Positions 24,701 to 36,734 of a stretch of DNA of 64,000 bases are shown here, piece after piece. Position 1 is the stretch's first letter, and each line of letters opens with the position of its first letter. This stretch comes from Ilex aquifolium. Lineage: Eukaryota; Streptophyta; Magnoliopsida; Aquifoliales; Aquifoliaceae. The position numbers were made by a program, and so were the translations under genes. The stretch spans positions 52,517,142 to 52,581,141 of the forward strand of contig OX637394.1 of assembly GCA_951799425.1 (NCBI GenBank), written 5' to 3'. Below the pieces are notes generated by a model that saw only the letters and a list, made by a program, of their open reading frames with translations, searched no databases and was not told the DNA's origin.

Positions 24701-26674
24701 ATATATTGCGATCAAAATTGGTGATTCATCTTCTAGCAAGGTTGAAATGGTGATGGAAGTTTGGTATAGTTGGCCATTCCCCTCCACAAGGAAAAATAAG
24801 TAATTTTCCATTCTTTAGTATTTCTGACATAACGTTTTACTCCGGTCTCTGATTAAGATGATTCTTGCGGCATTGTAAAGAATTCTTGAATCCCTAACCA
24901 ATTTATTCACATCAATAGTCATGAAAAATCCCCTAGCATGGGCTATATTGTAACGCAATTTTGGTGTAATAAGTAGTCCTCCTTTAAAATGAAATAGTAT
25001 ATCCGACATAACTTTTTCTCCCGAAATCGGATTGAGCTAACTCTTGCGGCATTGTAAAGAGAACTTGAAACCCTAACCAATATATTGCGATCAAAATTGG
25101 TGATTCATCTTCTAGCAAGGTCGAAATGGTGATGGAAGTTTGGTATAGTTGGCCATTCCCCTCCACAAGGAAAAATAAGTAATTTCTCATTCTTTAGTAT
25201 TTCTGACATAACTTTTTACTCCGGTCTCTAATTAAGATGATTCTTGCGGCATTGTAAAGAATTCTTGAATCCCTAACCACTTTATTCACATCAATAGTCA
25301 TGAAAAATCCTCTAGCATGGGCTATATTGTAACGCAAGTTTGGTGTAATAAGTAGTCATCCTTTAAAATGAAATAGTATATCCGACATAACTTTTTCTCC
25401 CGAAATCGGATTGAGCTAACTCTTGCGGCATTGTAAAGAGAACTTGAAACCCTAACCAATATATTGCCATCAAAATTGGTGATTCATCTTCTAGCAAGGT
25501 CGAAATGGTGATGGAAGTTTGGTATAGTTGGCCATTCCCCTCCACAAGGAAAAATAAGTAATTTTCCATTCTTTAGTATTTCTGACATAACTTTTTACTC
25601 CGGTCTCTGATTAAGATGATTCTTCCGGCATTGTAAAGAATTCTTGAATCCCTAACCACTTTATTCACATCAATAGTCATGAAAAATCCCCTAGCATGGG
25701 CTATATTGTAACACAATTTTGGTGTAATAAGTAGTCCTCCTTTAAAATGAAATAGTATATCCGACATAACTTTTTCTCCCGAAATCGGATTGAGCTAACT
25801 CTTGCGGCATTGTAAAGAGAACTTGAAACCCTAACCAATATATTGCGATCAAAATTGGTGATTCATCTTCTAGCAAGGTCGAAATGGTGATGGAAGTTTG
25901 GTATAGTTGGCCATTCCCCTCCACAAAGAAAAATAAGTAATTTCTCATTCTTTAGTATTTCTGACATAACTTTTTACTCCGGTCTCTGATTAAGATGATT
26001 CTTGCGGCATTGTAAAGAATTCTTGAATCCCTAACCACTTTATTCACATCAATAGTCATGAAAAATCCTCTAGCATGGGCTATATTGTAACGCAAGTTTG
26101 GTGTAATAAGTAGTCATCCTTTAAAATGAAATAGTATATCCGACATAACTTTTTCTCCCGAAATCGGATTGAGCTAACTCTTGCGGCATTGTAAAGAGAA
26201 CTTGAAACCCTAACCAATATATTGCGATCAAAATTGGTGATTCATCTTCTAGCAAGGTCGAAATGGTGATGGAAGTTTGGTATAGTTGGCCATTCCCCTC
26301 CACAAGGAAAAATAAGTAATTTTCCATTCTTTAGTATTTCTGACATAACTTTTTACTCCGGTCTCTGATTAAGATGATTCTTGCGGCATTGTAAAGAATT
26401 CTTGAATCCCTAACCACTTTATTCACATCAATAGTCATGAAAAATCCTCTAGCATGGGCTATATTGTAACGCAAGTTTGGTGTAATAAGTAGTCATCCTT
26501 TAAAATGAAATAGTATATCTGACATAACTTTTTCTCCCGAAATCGGATTGAGCTAACTCTTGCGGCATTGTAAAGAGAACTTGAAACCCTAACCAATATA
26601 TTGCGATCAAAATTGGTGATTCATCTTCTAGCAAGGTTGAAATGGTGATGGAAGTTTGGTATAGTTGGCCATTC
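21748..26674 (+). repeat. Higher-order repeat: copy 2 of the 12-mer, enlarged to 13 monomers (4927 bp)
   Basis: The offset to copy 1 is 4548 bp up to about 22.7 kb and 4927 bp from about 23.47 kb on, so one extra 379-bp monomer was gained between those points. Markers taactcagg, ggattgggc, cattaccctc, ccgatctc and tatctgac (about 21589 and 26516) all shift by 4927. The match ends near 26.7-26.9 kb. A private marker of this copy is ttgccatc near 25465. Confidence 0.88.
22700..23468 (+). repeat. Site of one-monomer gain inside copy 2 of the 12-mer
   Basis: The monomer spanning about 22920-23300 has no counterpart at offset 4548 or 4927. It carries cgcaag followed by cctcc, a combination otherwise found beside the ccatgg monomers of the 5-mer block (for example near 5240). 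The gain must have come from misaligned exchange or conversion after or during duplication of the 12-mer. Confidence 0.7.
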
Positions 26675-27129
26675 CCCTCCACAAGGAAAAATAAGTAATT
26701 TTCCATTCTTTAGTATTTCTGACATAACGTTTTACTCCGGTCTCTGATTAAGATGATTCTTGCGGCATTGTAAAGAATTCTTGAATCCCTAACCAATTTA
26801 TTCACATCAATAGTCATGAAAAATCCCCTAGCATGGGCTATATTGTAACGCAATTTTGGTGTAATAAGTAGTCCTCCTTTAAAATGAAATAGTATATCCG
26901 ACATAACTTTTTCTCCCGAAATCGGATTGAGCTAACTCTTGCGGCATTGTAAAGAGAACTTGAAACCCTAACCAATATATTGCGATCAAAATTGGTGATT
27001 CATCTTCTAGCAAGGTCGAAATGGTGATGGAAGTTTGGTATAGTTGGCCATTCCCCTCCACAAGGAAAAATAAGTAATTTCTCATTCTTTAGTATTTCTG
27101 ACATAACTTTTTACTCCGGTCTCTGATTA

Positions 27130-29190
27130 AGATGATTCTTGCGGCATTGTAAAGAATTCTTGAATCCCTAACCACTTTATTCACATCAATAGTCATGAAA
27201 AATCCTCTAGCATGGGCTATATTGTAACGCAAGTTTGGTGTAATAAGTAGTCATCCTTTAAAATGAAATAGTATATCCGACATAACTTTTTCTCCCGAAA
27301 TCGGATTGAGCTAACTCTTGCGGCATTGTAAAGAGAACTTGAAACCCTAACCAATATATTGCGATCAAAATTGGTGATTCATCTTCTAGCAAGGTCGAAA
27401 TGGTGATGGAAGTTTGGTATAGTTGGCCATTCCCCTCCACAAGGAAAAATAAGTAATTTTCCATTCTTTAGTATTTCTTACATAACTTTTTACTCCGGTC
27501 TCTGATTAAGATGATTCTTCCGGCATTGTAAAGAATTCTTGAATCCCTAACCACTTTATTCACATCAATAGTCATGAAAAATCCCCTAGCATGGGCTATA
27601 TTGTAACACAATTTTGGTGTAATAAGTAGTCCTCCTTTAAAATGAAATAGTATATCCGACATAACTTTTTCTCCCGAAATCGGATTGAGCTAACTCTTGC
27701 GGCATTGTAAAGAGAACTTGAAACCCTAACCAATATATTGCGATCAAAATTGGTGATTCATCTTCTAGCAAGGTCGAAATGGTGATGGAAGTTTGGTATA
27801 GTTGGCCATTCCCCTCCACAAGGAAAAATAAGTAATTTCTCATTCTTTTGTATTTCTGACATAACTTTTTACTCCGGTCTCTGATTAAGATGATTCTTGC
27901 GGCATTGTAAAGAATTCTTGAATCCCTAACCACTTTATTCACATCAATAGTCATGAAAAATCCTCTAGCTTGGGCTATATTGTAACGCAAGTTTGGTGTA
28001 ATAAGTAGTCATCCTTTAAAATGAAATAGTATATCCGACATAACTTTTTCTCCCGAAATCGGATTGAGCTAACTCTTGCGGCATTGTAAAGAGAACTTGA
28101 AACCCTAACCAATATATTGCGATCAAAATTGGTGATTCATCTTCTAGCAAGGTCGAAATGGTGATGGAAGTTTGGTATAGTTGGCCATTCCCCTCCACAA
28201 GGAAAAATAAGTAATTTTCCATTCTTTAGTATTTCTGACATAACTTTTTACTCCGGTCTCTGATTAAGATGATTCTTGCGGCATTGTAAAGAATTCTTGA
28301 ATCCCTAACCACTTTATTCACATCAATAGTCATGAAAAATCCTCTAGCATGGGCTATATTGTAACGCAAGTTTGGTGTAATAAGTAGTCATCCTTTAAAA
28401 TGAAATAGTATATCCGACATAACTTTTTCTCCCGAAATCGGATTGAGCTAACTCTTGCGGCATTGTAAAGAGAACTTGAAACCCTAACCAATATATTGCG
28501 ATCAAAATTGGTGATTCATCTTCTAGCAAGGTCGAAATGGTGATGGAAGTTTGGTATAGTTGGCCATTCCCCTCCACAAGGAAAAATAAGTAATTTTCCA
28601 TTCTTTAGTATTTCTGACATAACGTTTTACTCCGGTCTCTGATTAAGATGATTCTTGCGGCATTGTAAAGAATTCTTGAATCCCTAACCAATTTATTCAC
28701 ATCAATAGTCATGAAAAATCCCCTAGCATGGGCTATATTGTAACGCAATTTTGGTGTAATAAGTAGTCCTCCTTTAAAATGAAATAGTATATCCGACATA
28801 ACTTTTTCTCCCGAAATCGGATTGAGCTAACTCTTGCGGCATTGTAAAGAGAACTTGAAACCCTAACCAATATATTGCGATCAAAATTGGTGATTCATCT
28901 TCTAGCAAGGTCGAAATGGTGATGGAAGTTTGGTATAGTTGGCCATTCCCCTCCACAAGGAAAAATAAGTAATTTTCCATTCTTTAGTATTTCTTACATA
29001 ACTTTTTACTCCGGTCTCTGATTAAGATGATTCTTCCGGCATTGTAAAGAATTCTTGAATCCCTAACCACTTTATTCACATCAATAGTCATGAAAAATCC
29101 CCTAGCATGGGCTATATTGTAACACAATTTTGGTGTAATAAGTAGTCCTCCTTTAAAATGAAATAGTATATCCGACATAACTTTTTCTCC
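27130..29190 (+). repeat. Distant copy of the 15760-17800 segment (offset 11370 bp)
   Basis: Runs of monomer types match one to one at an offset of 30 x 379 bp, including both monomers with tttcttac (16105/27475 and about 17622/28992). The match ends near 17819, where copy 1 has cccgtaatc and this copy has cccgaaatc. Private changes here are cttttgtatt near 27847 and tagcttggg near 27966. The intervening 9.5 kb is the 12-/13-mer pair, so that pair may have expanded between the two. Confidence 0.75.
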
Positions 29191-32100
29191 CGAAATCGGA
29201 TTGAGCTAACTCTTGCGGCATTGTAAAGAGAACTTGAAACCCTAACCAATATATTGCGATCAAAATTGGTGATTCATCTTCTAGCAAGGTCGAAATGGTG
29301 ATGGAAGTTTGGTATAGTTGGCCATTCCCCTCCACAAGGAAAAATAAGTAATTTCTCATTCTTTAGTATTTCTGACATAACTTTTTACTCCGGTCTCTGA
29401 TTAAGATGATTCTTGCGGCATTGTAAAGAATTCTTGAATCCCTAACCACTTTATTCACATCAATAGTCATGAAAAATCCTCTAGCATGGGCTATATTGTA
29501 ACGCAAGTTTGGTGTAATAAGTAGTCATCCTTTAAAATGAAATAGTATATCCGACATAACTTTTTCTCCCGAAATCGGATTGAGCTAACTCTTGCGGCAT
29601 TGTAAAGAGAACTTGAAACCCTAACCAATATATTGCGATCAAAATTGGTGATTCATCTTCTAGCAAGGTCGAAATGGTGATGGAAGTTTGGTATAGTTGG
29701 CCATTCCCCTCCACAAGGAAAAATAAGTAATTTTCCATTCTTTAGTATTTCTGACATAACTTTTTACTCCGGTCTCTGATTAAGATGATTCTTGCGGCAT
29801 TGTAAAGAATTCTTGAATCCCTAACCACTTTATTCACATCAATAGTCATGAAAAATCCTCTAGCATGGGCTATATTGTAACGCAAGTTTGGTGTAATAAG
29901 TAGTCATCCTTTAAAATGAAATAGTATATCCGACATAACTTTTTCTCCCGAAATCGGATTGAGCTAACTCTTGCGGCATTGTAAAGAGAACTTGAAACCC
30001 TAACCAATATATTGCGATCAAAATTGGTGATTCATCTTCTAGCAAGGTCGAAATGGTGATGGAAGTTTGGTATAGTTGGCCATTCCCCTCCACAAGGAAA
30101 AATAAGTAATTTTCCATTCTTTAGTATTTCTGACATAACGTTTTACTCCGGTCTCTGATTAAGATGATTCTTGCGGCATTGTAAAGAATTCTTGAATCCC
30201 TAACCAATTTATTCACATCAATAGTCATGAAAAATCCCCTAGCATGGGCTATATTGTAACGCAATTTTGGTGTAATAAGTAGTCCTCCTTTAAAATGAAA
30301 TAGTATATCCGACATAACTTTTTCTCCCAAAATCGGATTGAGCTAACTCTTGCGGCATTGTAAAGAGAACTTGAAACCCTAACCAATATATTGCGATCAA
30401 AATTGGTGATTCATCTTCTACCATGGTCGAAATGGTGATGGAAGTTTGGAATAGTTGACCATTCCCCTCCACAAGGAAAAATAAGTAATTTCCCATTCTT
30501 TAGTATTTATGACATAACTTTTTACTCCGGTCTCTGATTAAGATGATTCTTGCGGCATTGTAAAGAATTCTTGAATCCCTAACCACTTTATTCACATCAA
30601 TAGTCATGAAAAATCCTCTAGCATGGGCTATATTGTAACGCAAGTTTGGTGTAATAAGTAGTCATCCTTTAAAATGAAATAGTATATCCGACATAACTTT
30701 TTCTCCCGAAATCGGATTGAGCTAACTCTTGCGGCATTGTAAAGAGAACTTGAAACCCTAACCAATATATTGCGATCAAAATTGGTGATTCATCTTCTAG
30801 CAAGGTCGAAATGGTGATGGAAGTTTGGTATAGTTGGCCATTCCCCTCCACAAGGAAAAATAAGTAATTTTCCATTCTTTAGTATTTCTGACATAACTTT
30901 TTACTCCGGTCTCTGATTAAGATGATTCTTGCGGCATTGTAAAGAATTCTTGAATCCCTAACCACTTTATTCACATCAATAGTCATGAAAAATCCTCTAG
31001 CATGGGCTATATTGTAACGCAAGTTTGGTGTAATAAGTAGTCATCCTTTAAAATGAAATAGTATATCCGACATAACTTTTTCTCCCGAAATCGGATTGAG
31101 CTAACTCTTGCGGCATTGTAAAGAGAACTTGAAACCCTAACCAATATATTGCGATCAAAATTGGTGATTCATCTTCTAGCAAGGTCGAAATGGTGATGGA
31201 AGTTTGGTATAGTTGGCCATTCCCCTCCACAAGGAAAAATAAGTAATTTTCCATTCTTTAGTATTTCTGACATAACGTTTTACTCCGGTCTCTGATTAAG
31301 ATGATTCTTGCGGCATTGTAAAGAATTCTTGAATCCCTAACCAATTTATTCACATCAATAGTCATGAAAAATCCCCTAGCATGGGCTATATTGTAACGCA
31401 ATTTTGGTGTAATAAGTAGTCCTCCTTTAAAATGAAATAGTATATCCGACATAACTTTTTCTCCCGAAATCGGATTGAGCTAACTCTTGCGGCATTGTAA
31501 AGAGAACTTGAAACCCTAACCAATATATTGCGATCAAAATTGGTGATTCATCTTCTACCATGGTCGAAATGATGATGGAAGTTTGGAATAGTTGACCATT
31601 CCCCTCCACAAGGAAAAATAAGTAATTTCCCATTCTTTAGTATTTCTGACATAACTTTTTACTCCGGTCTCTGATTAAGATGATTCTTGCGGCATTGTAA
31701 AGAATTCTTGAATCCCTAACCAATTTATTCACATCAATAGTCATGAAAAATCCCCTAGCATGGGCTATATTGTAACGCAATTTTGGTGTAATAAGTAGTC
31801 CTCCTTTAAAATGAAATAGTATATCCGACATAACTTTTTCTCCCGAAATCGGATTGAGCTAACTCTTGCGGCATTGTAAAGAGAACTTGAAACCCTAACC
31901 AATATATTGCGATCAAAATTGGTGATTCATCTTCTAGCAAGGTCGAAATGGTGATGGAAGTTTGGTATAGTTGGCCATTCCCCTCCACAAGGAAAAATAA
32001 GTAATTTCTCATTCTTTAGTATTTCTGACATAACTTTTTACTCCGGTCTCTGATTAAGATGATTCTTGCGGCATTGTAAAGAATTCTTGAATCCCTAACC

Positions 32101-34065
32101 ACTTTATTCACATCAATAGTCATGAAAAATCCTCTAGCATGGGCTATATTGTAACGCAAGTTTGGTGTAATAAGTAGTCATCCTTTAAAATGAAATAGTA
32201 TATCCGACATAACTTTTTCTCCCGAAATCGGATTGAGCTAACTCTTGCGGCATTGTAAAGAGAACTTGAAACCCTAACCAATATATTGCGATCAAAATTG
32301 GTGATTCATCTTCTAGCAAGGTCGAAATGGTGATGGAAGTTTGGTATAGTTGGCCATTCCCCTCCACAAGGAAAAATAAGTAATTTTCCATTCTTTAGTA
32401 TTTCTTACATAACTTTTTACTCCGGTCTCTGATTAAGATGATTCTTCCGGCATTGTAAAGAATTCTTGAATCCCTAACCACTTTATTCACATCAATAGTC
32501 ATGAAAAATCCCCTAGCATGGGCTATATTGTAACACAATTTTGGTGTAATAAGTAGTCCTCCTTTAAAATGAAATAGTATATCCTACATAACTTTTTCTC
32601 CCGAAATCGGATTGAGCTAACTCTTGCGGCATTGTAAAGAGAACTTGAAACCCTAACCAATATATTGCGATCAAAATTGGTGATTCATCTTCTAGCAAGG
32701 TCGAAATGGTGATGGAAGTTTGGTATAGTTGGCCATTCCCCTCCACAAGGAAAAATAAGTAATTTCTCATTCTTTAGTATTTCTGACATAACTTTTTACT
32801 CCGGTCTCTGATTAAGATGATTCTTGCGGCATTGTAAAGAATTCTTGAATCCCTAACCACTTTATTCACATCAATAGTCATGAAAAATCCTCTAGCATGG
32901 GCTATATTGTAACGCAAGTTTGGTGTAATAAGTAGTCATCCTTTAAAATGAAATAGTATATCCGACATAACTTTTTCTCCCGAAATCGGATTGAGCTAAC
33001 TCTTGCGGCATTGTAAAGAGAACTTGAAACCCTAACCAATATATTGCGATCAAAATTGGTGATTCATCTTCTAGCAAGGTCGAAATGGTGATGGAAGTTT
33101 GGTATAGTTGGCCATTCCCCTCCACAAGGAAAAATAAGTAATTTTCCATTCTTTAGTATTTCTGACATAACTTTTTACTCCGGTCTCTGATTAAGATGAT
33201 TCTTGCGGCATTGTAAAGAATTCTTGAATCCCTAACCACTTTATTCACATCAATAGTCATGAAAAATCCTCTAACATGGGCTATATTGTAACGCAAGTTT
33301 GGTGTAATAAGTAGTCATCCTTTAAAATGAAATAGTATATCCGACATAACTTTTTCTCCCGAAATCGGATTGAGCTAACTCTTGCGGCATTGTAAAGAGA
33401 ACTTGAAACCCTAACCAATATATTGCGATCAAAATTGGTGATTCATCTTCTAGCAAGGTCGAAATGGTGATGGAAGTTTGGTATAGTTGGCCATTCCCCT
33501 CCACAAGGAAAAATAAGTAATTTTCCATTCTTTAGTATTTCTGACATAACGTTTTACTCCGGTCTCTGATTAAGATGATTCTTGCGGCATTGTAAAGAAT
33601 TCTTGAATCCCTAACCAATTTATTCACATCAATAGTCATGAAAAATCCCCTAGCATGGGCTATATTGTAACGCAATTTTGGTGTAATAAGTAGTCCTCCT
33701 TTAAAATGAAATAGTATATCCGACATAACTTTTTCTCCCGAAATCGGATTGAGCTAACTCTTGCGGCATTGTAAAGAGAACTTGAAACCCTAACCAATAT
33801 ATTGCGATCAAAATTGGTGATTCATCTTCTACCATGGTCGAAATGGTGATGGAAGTTTGGAATAGTTGACCATTCCCCTCCACAAGGAAAAATAAGTAAT
33901 TTCCCATTCTTTAGTATTTATGACATAACTTTTTACTCCGGTCTCTGATTAAGATGATTCTTGCGGCATTGTAAAGAATTCTTGAATCCCTAACCACTTT
34001 ATTCACATCAATAGTCATGAAAAATCCTCTAGCATGGGCTATATTGTAACGCAAGTTTGGTGTAA
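28800..34065 (+). repeat. Higher-order repeat: 9-monomer unit of 3411 bp, partial second copy
   Basis: Bases about 28800-30650 recur at about 32210-34065 at offset 3411 (9 x 379). Shared markers are tttcttac (28992 and 32403), ccatgg with gttgacc (about 30421 and 33832) and tttatgac (30506 and 33917). Between them, the ccatgg monomer is also present at about 31427-31805, three monomers (1137 bp) after the first. The match stops at about 34065 where a 3-bp insertion appears only in the downstream copy. Private changes include cccaaaatc near 30328 and tcctacat near 32583. Confidence 0.82.
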
Positions 34066-36734
34066 TAAGTAGTAGTCATCCTTTAAAATGAAATAGTATA
34101 TCCGACATAACTTTTTCTCCCGATATCGGATTGAGCTAACTCTTGCGGCATTGTAAAGAGAACTTGAAACCCTAACCAATATATTGCGATCAAAATTGGT
34201 GATTCACCTTCTAGCAAGGTCAAAATGGTGATGGAAGTTTGGTATAGTTGGCCATTCCCCTCCACAAGGAAAAATAAGTAATTTCCCATTCTTTAGTATT
34301 TCTGACATAACTTTTTACTCCGGTCTCTGATTAAGATGATTCTTGCGGCATTGTAAAGAATTCTTGAATCCCTAACCACTTTATTCACATCAATAGTCAT
34401 GAAAAATCCTCTAGCATGGGCTATATTGTAACGCAAGTTTGGTGTAATAAGTAGTCCTCCTTTAAAATGAAATAGTATATCCGACATAACTTTTTCTCCC
34501 GAAATCGGATTGAGCTAACTCTTGCGGCATTGTAAAGAGAACTTGAAACCCTAACCAATATATTGAGATCAAAATTGGTGATTCATCTTCTACCATGGTC
34601 GAAATGGTGATGGAAGTTAGAATAGTTGGCCATTCCCCTCCACAAGGAAAAATAAGTAATTTCTCATTCTTTAGTATTTCTGACATAACTTTTTACTCCG
34701 GTCTCTGATTAAGATGATTCTTGCGGCATTGTAAAGAATTCTTGAATCCCTAACCACTTTATTCACATCAATAGTCATGAAAAATCCCCTAGCATGGGCT
34801 ATATTGTAACACAATTTTGGTGTAATAAGTAGTCCTCCTTTAAAATGAAATAGTATATCCGACATAACTTTTTCTCCTGAAATCGGATTGAGCTAACTCT
34901 TGCGGCATTGTAAAGAGAACTTGAAACCCTAACCAATATATTGCGATCAAAATTGGTGATTCATCTTCTAGCAAGGTCGAAATGGTGATGGAAGTTTGGT
35001 ATAGTTGGACATTCCCCTCCACAAGGAAAAATAAGTAATTTCTCATTCTTTAGTATTTCTGACATAACTTTTTATTCCGGTCTCTGATTAAGATGATTCT
35101 TGCGGCATTGTAAAGAATTCTTGAATCCCTAACCACTTTATTCACATCAATAGTCATGAAAAATCCTCTAGCATGGGCTATATTGTAACGCAAGTTTGGT
35201 GTAATAAGTAGTCATCCTTTAAAATGAAATAGTATATCCGACATAACTTTTTCTCCCGAAATCGGATTGAGCTAACTCTTGCGGCATTGTAAAGAGCACT
35301 TGAAACCCTAACCAATATATTGCGATCAAAATTGGTGATTCATCTTCTAGCAAGGTCGAAATGGTGATGGAAGTTTGGTATAGTTGGCCATTCCCCTCCA
35401 CAAGGAAAAATAAGTAATTTTCCATTCTTTAGTATTTCTGACATAACTTTTTACTCCGGTCTCTGATTAAGATGATTCTTCCGGCATTGTAAAGAATTCT
35501 TGAATCCCTAACCACTTTATTCACATCAATAGTCATGAAAAATCCCCTAGCATGGGCTATATTGTAACACAATTTTGGTGTAATAAGTAGTCCTCCTTTA
35601 AAATGAAATAGTATATCCGACATAACTTTTTCTCCCGAAATCGGATTGAGCTAACTCTTGCGGCATTGTAAAGAGAACTTGAAACCCTAACCAATATATT
35701 GCGATCAAAATTGGTGATTCATCTTCTAGCAAGGTCGAAATGGTGATGGAAGTTTGGTATAGTTGGCCATTCCCCTCCACAAGGAAAAATAAGTAATTTC
35801 TCATTCTTTAGTATTTCTGACATAACTTTTTACTCCGGTCTCTGATTAAGATGATTCTTGCGGCATTGTAAAGAATTCTTGAATCCCTAACCACTTTATT
35901 CACATCAATAGTCATGAAAAATCCTCTAGCATGGGCTATATTGTAACGCAAGTTTGGTGTAATAAGTAGTCATCCTTTAAAATGAAATAGTATATCCGAC
36001 ATAACTTTTTCTCCCGAAATCGGATTGAGCTAACTCTTGCGGCATTGTAAAGAGAACTTGAAACCCTAACCAATATATTGCGATCAAAATTGGTGATTCA
36101 TCTTCTAGCAAGGTCGAAATGGTGATGGAAGTTTGGTATAGTTGGCCATTCCCCTCCACAAGGAAAAATAAGTAATTTTCCATTCTTTAGTATTTCTGAC
36201 ATAACTTTTTACTCCGGTCTCTGATTAAGATGATTCTTGCGGCATTGTAAAGAATTCTTGAATCCCTAACCACTTTATTCACATCAATAGTCATGAAAAA
36301 TCCTCTAGCATGGGCTATATTGTAACGCAAGTTTGGTGTAATAAGTAGTCATCCTTTAAAATGAAATAGTATATCCGACATAACTTTTTCTCCCGAAATC
36401 GGATTGAGCTAACTCTTGCGGCATTGTAAAGAGAACTTGAAACCCTAACCAATATATTGCGATCAAAATTGGTGATTCATCTTCTAGCAAGGTCGAAATG
36501 GTGATGGAAGTTTGGTATAGTTGGCCATTCCCCTCCACAAGGAAAAATAAGTAATTTTCCATTCTTTAGTATTTCTGACATAACTTTTTACTCCGGTCTC
36601 TGATTAAGATGATTCTTGCGGCATTGTAAAGAATTCTTGAATCCCTAACCACTTTATTCACATCAATAGTCATGAAAAATCCCCTAGCATGGGCTATATT
36701 GTAACACAATTTTGGTGTAATAAGTAGTCCTCCT
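34066..36734 (+). repeat. Transition stretch between the homogeneous left domain and the divergent middle domain
   Basis: Seven monomers of mixed type with no local tandem HOR. It contains the last gtagtagtc/cgatatcgg monomer of the left lineage (about 34068-34126) and a monomer with a 1-bp deletion (gaagttagaat near 34614). Private single changes are frequent: caccttc near 34206, gtcaaaat near 34220, ctcctgaa near 34875, ttggacatt near 35008 and agagcact near 35296. Confidence 0.75.
34590..34640 (+). repeat. Monomer variant with 1-bp deletion, shared with 58.1 kb
   Basis: The usual ggaagtttggaatag reads ggaagttagaatag, one base shorter. The same change occurs in the monomer at about 58136-58150, 23.5 kb away, in the same ccatgg monomer class and preceded by the same type of monomer. 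An identical compound change points to common descent rather than two independent events. Confidence 0.85.

Noticed and set aside
27637-27990. A 117-codon minus-strand frame as a fused gene
   Set aside because: A single A-to-T near 27848 removes the stop between two ordinary satellite frames, and the start would be a non-ATG codon. No other evidence of coding.
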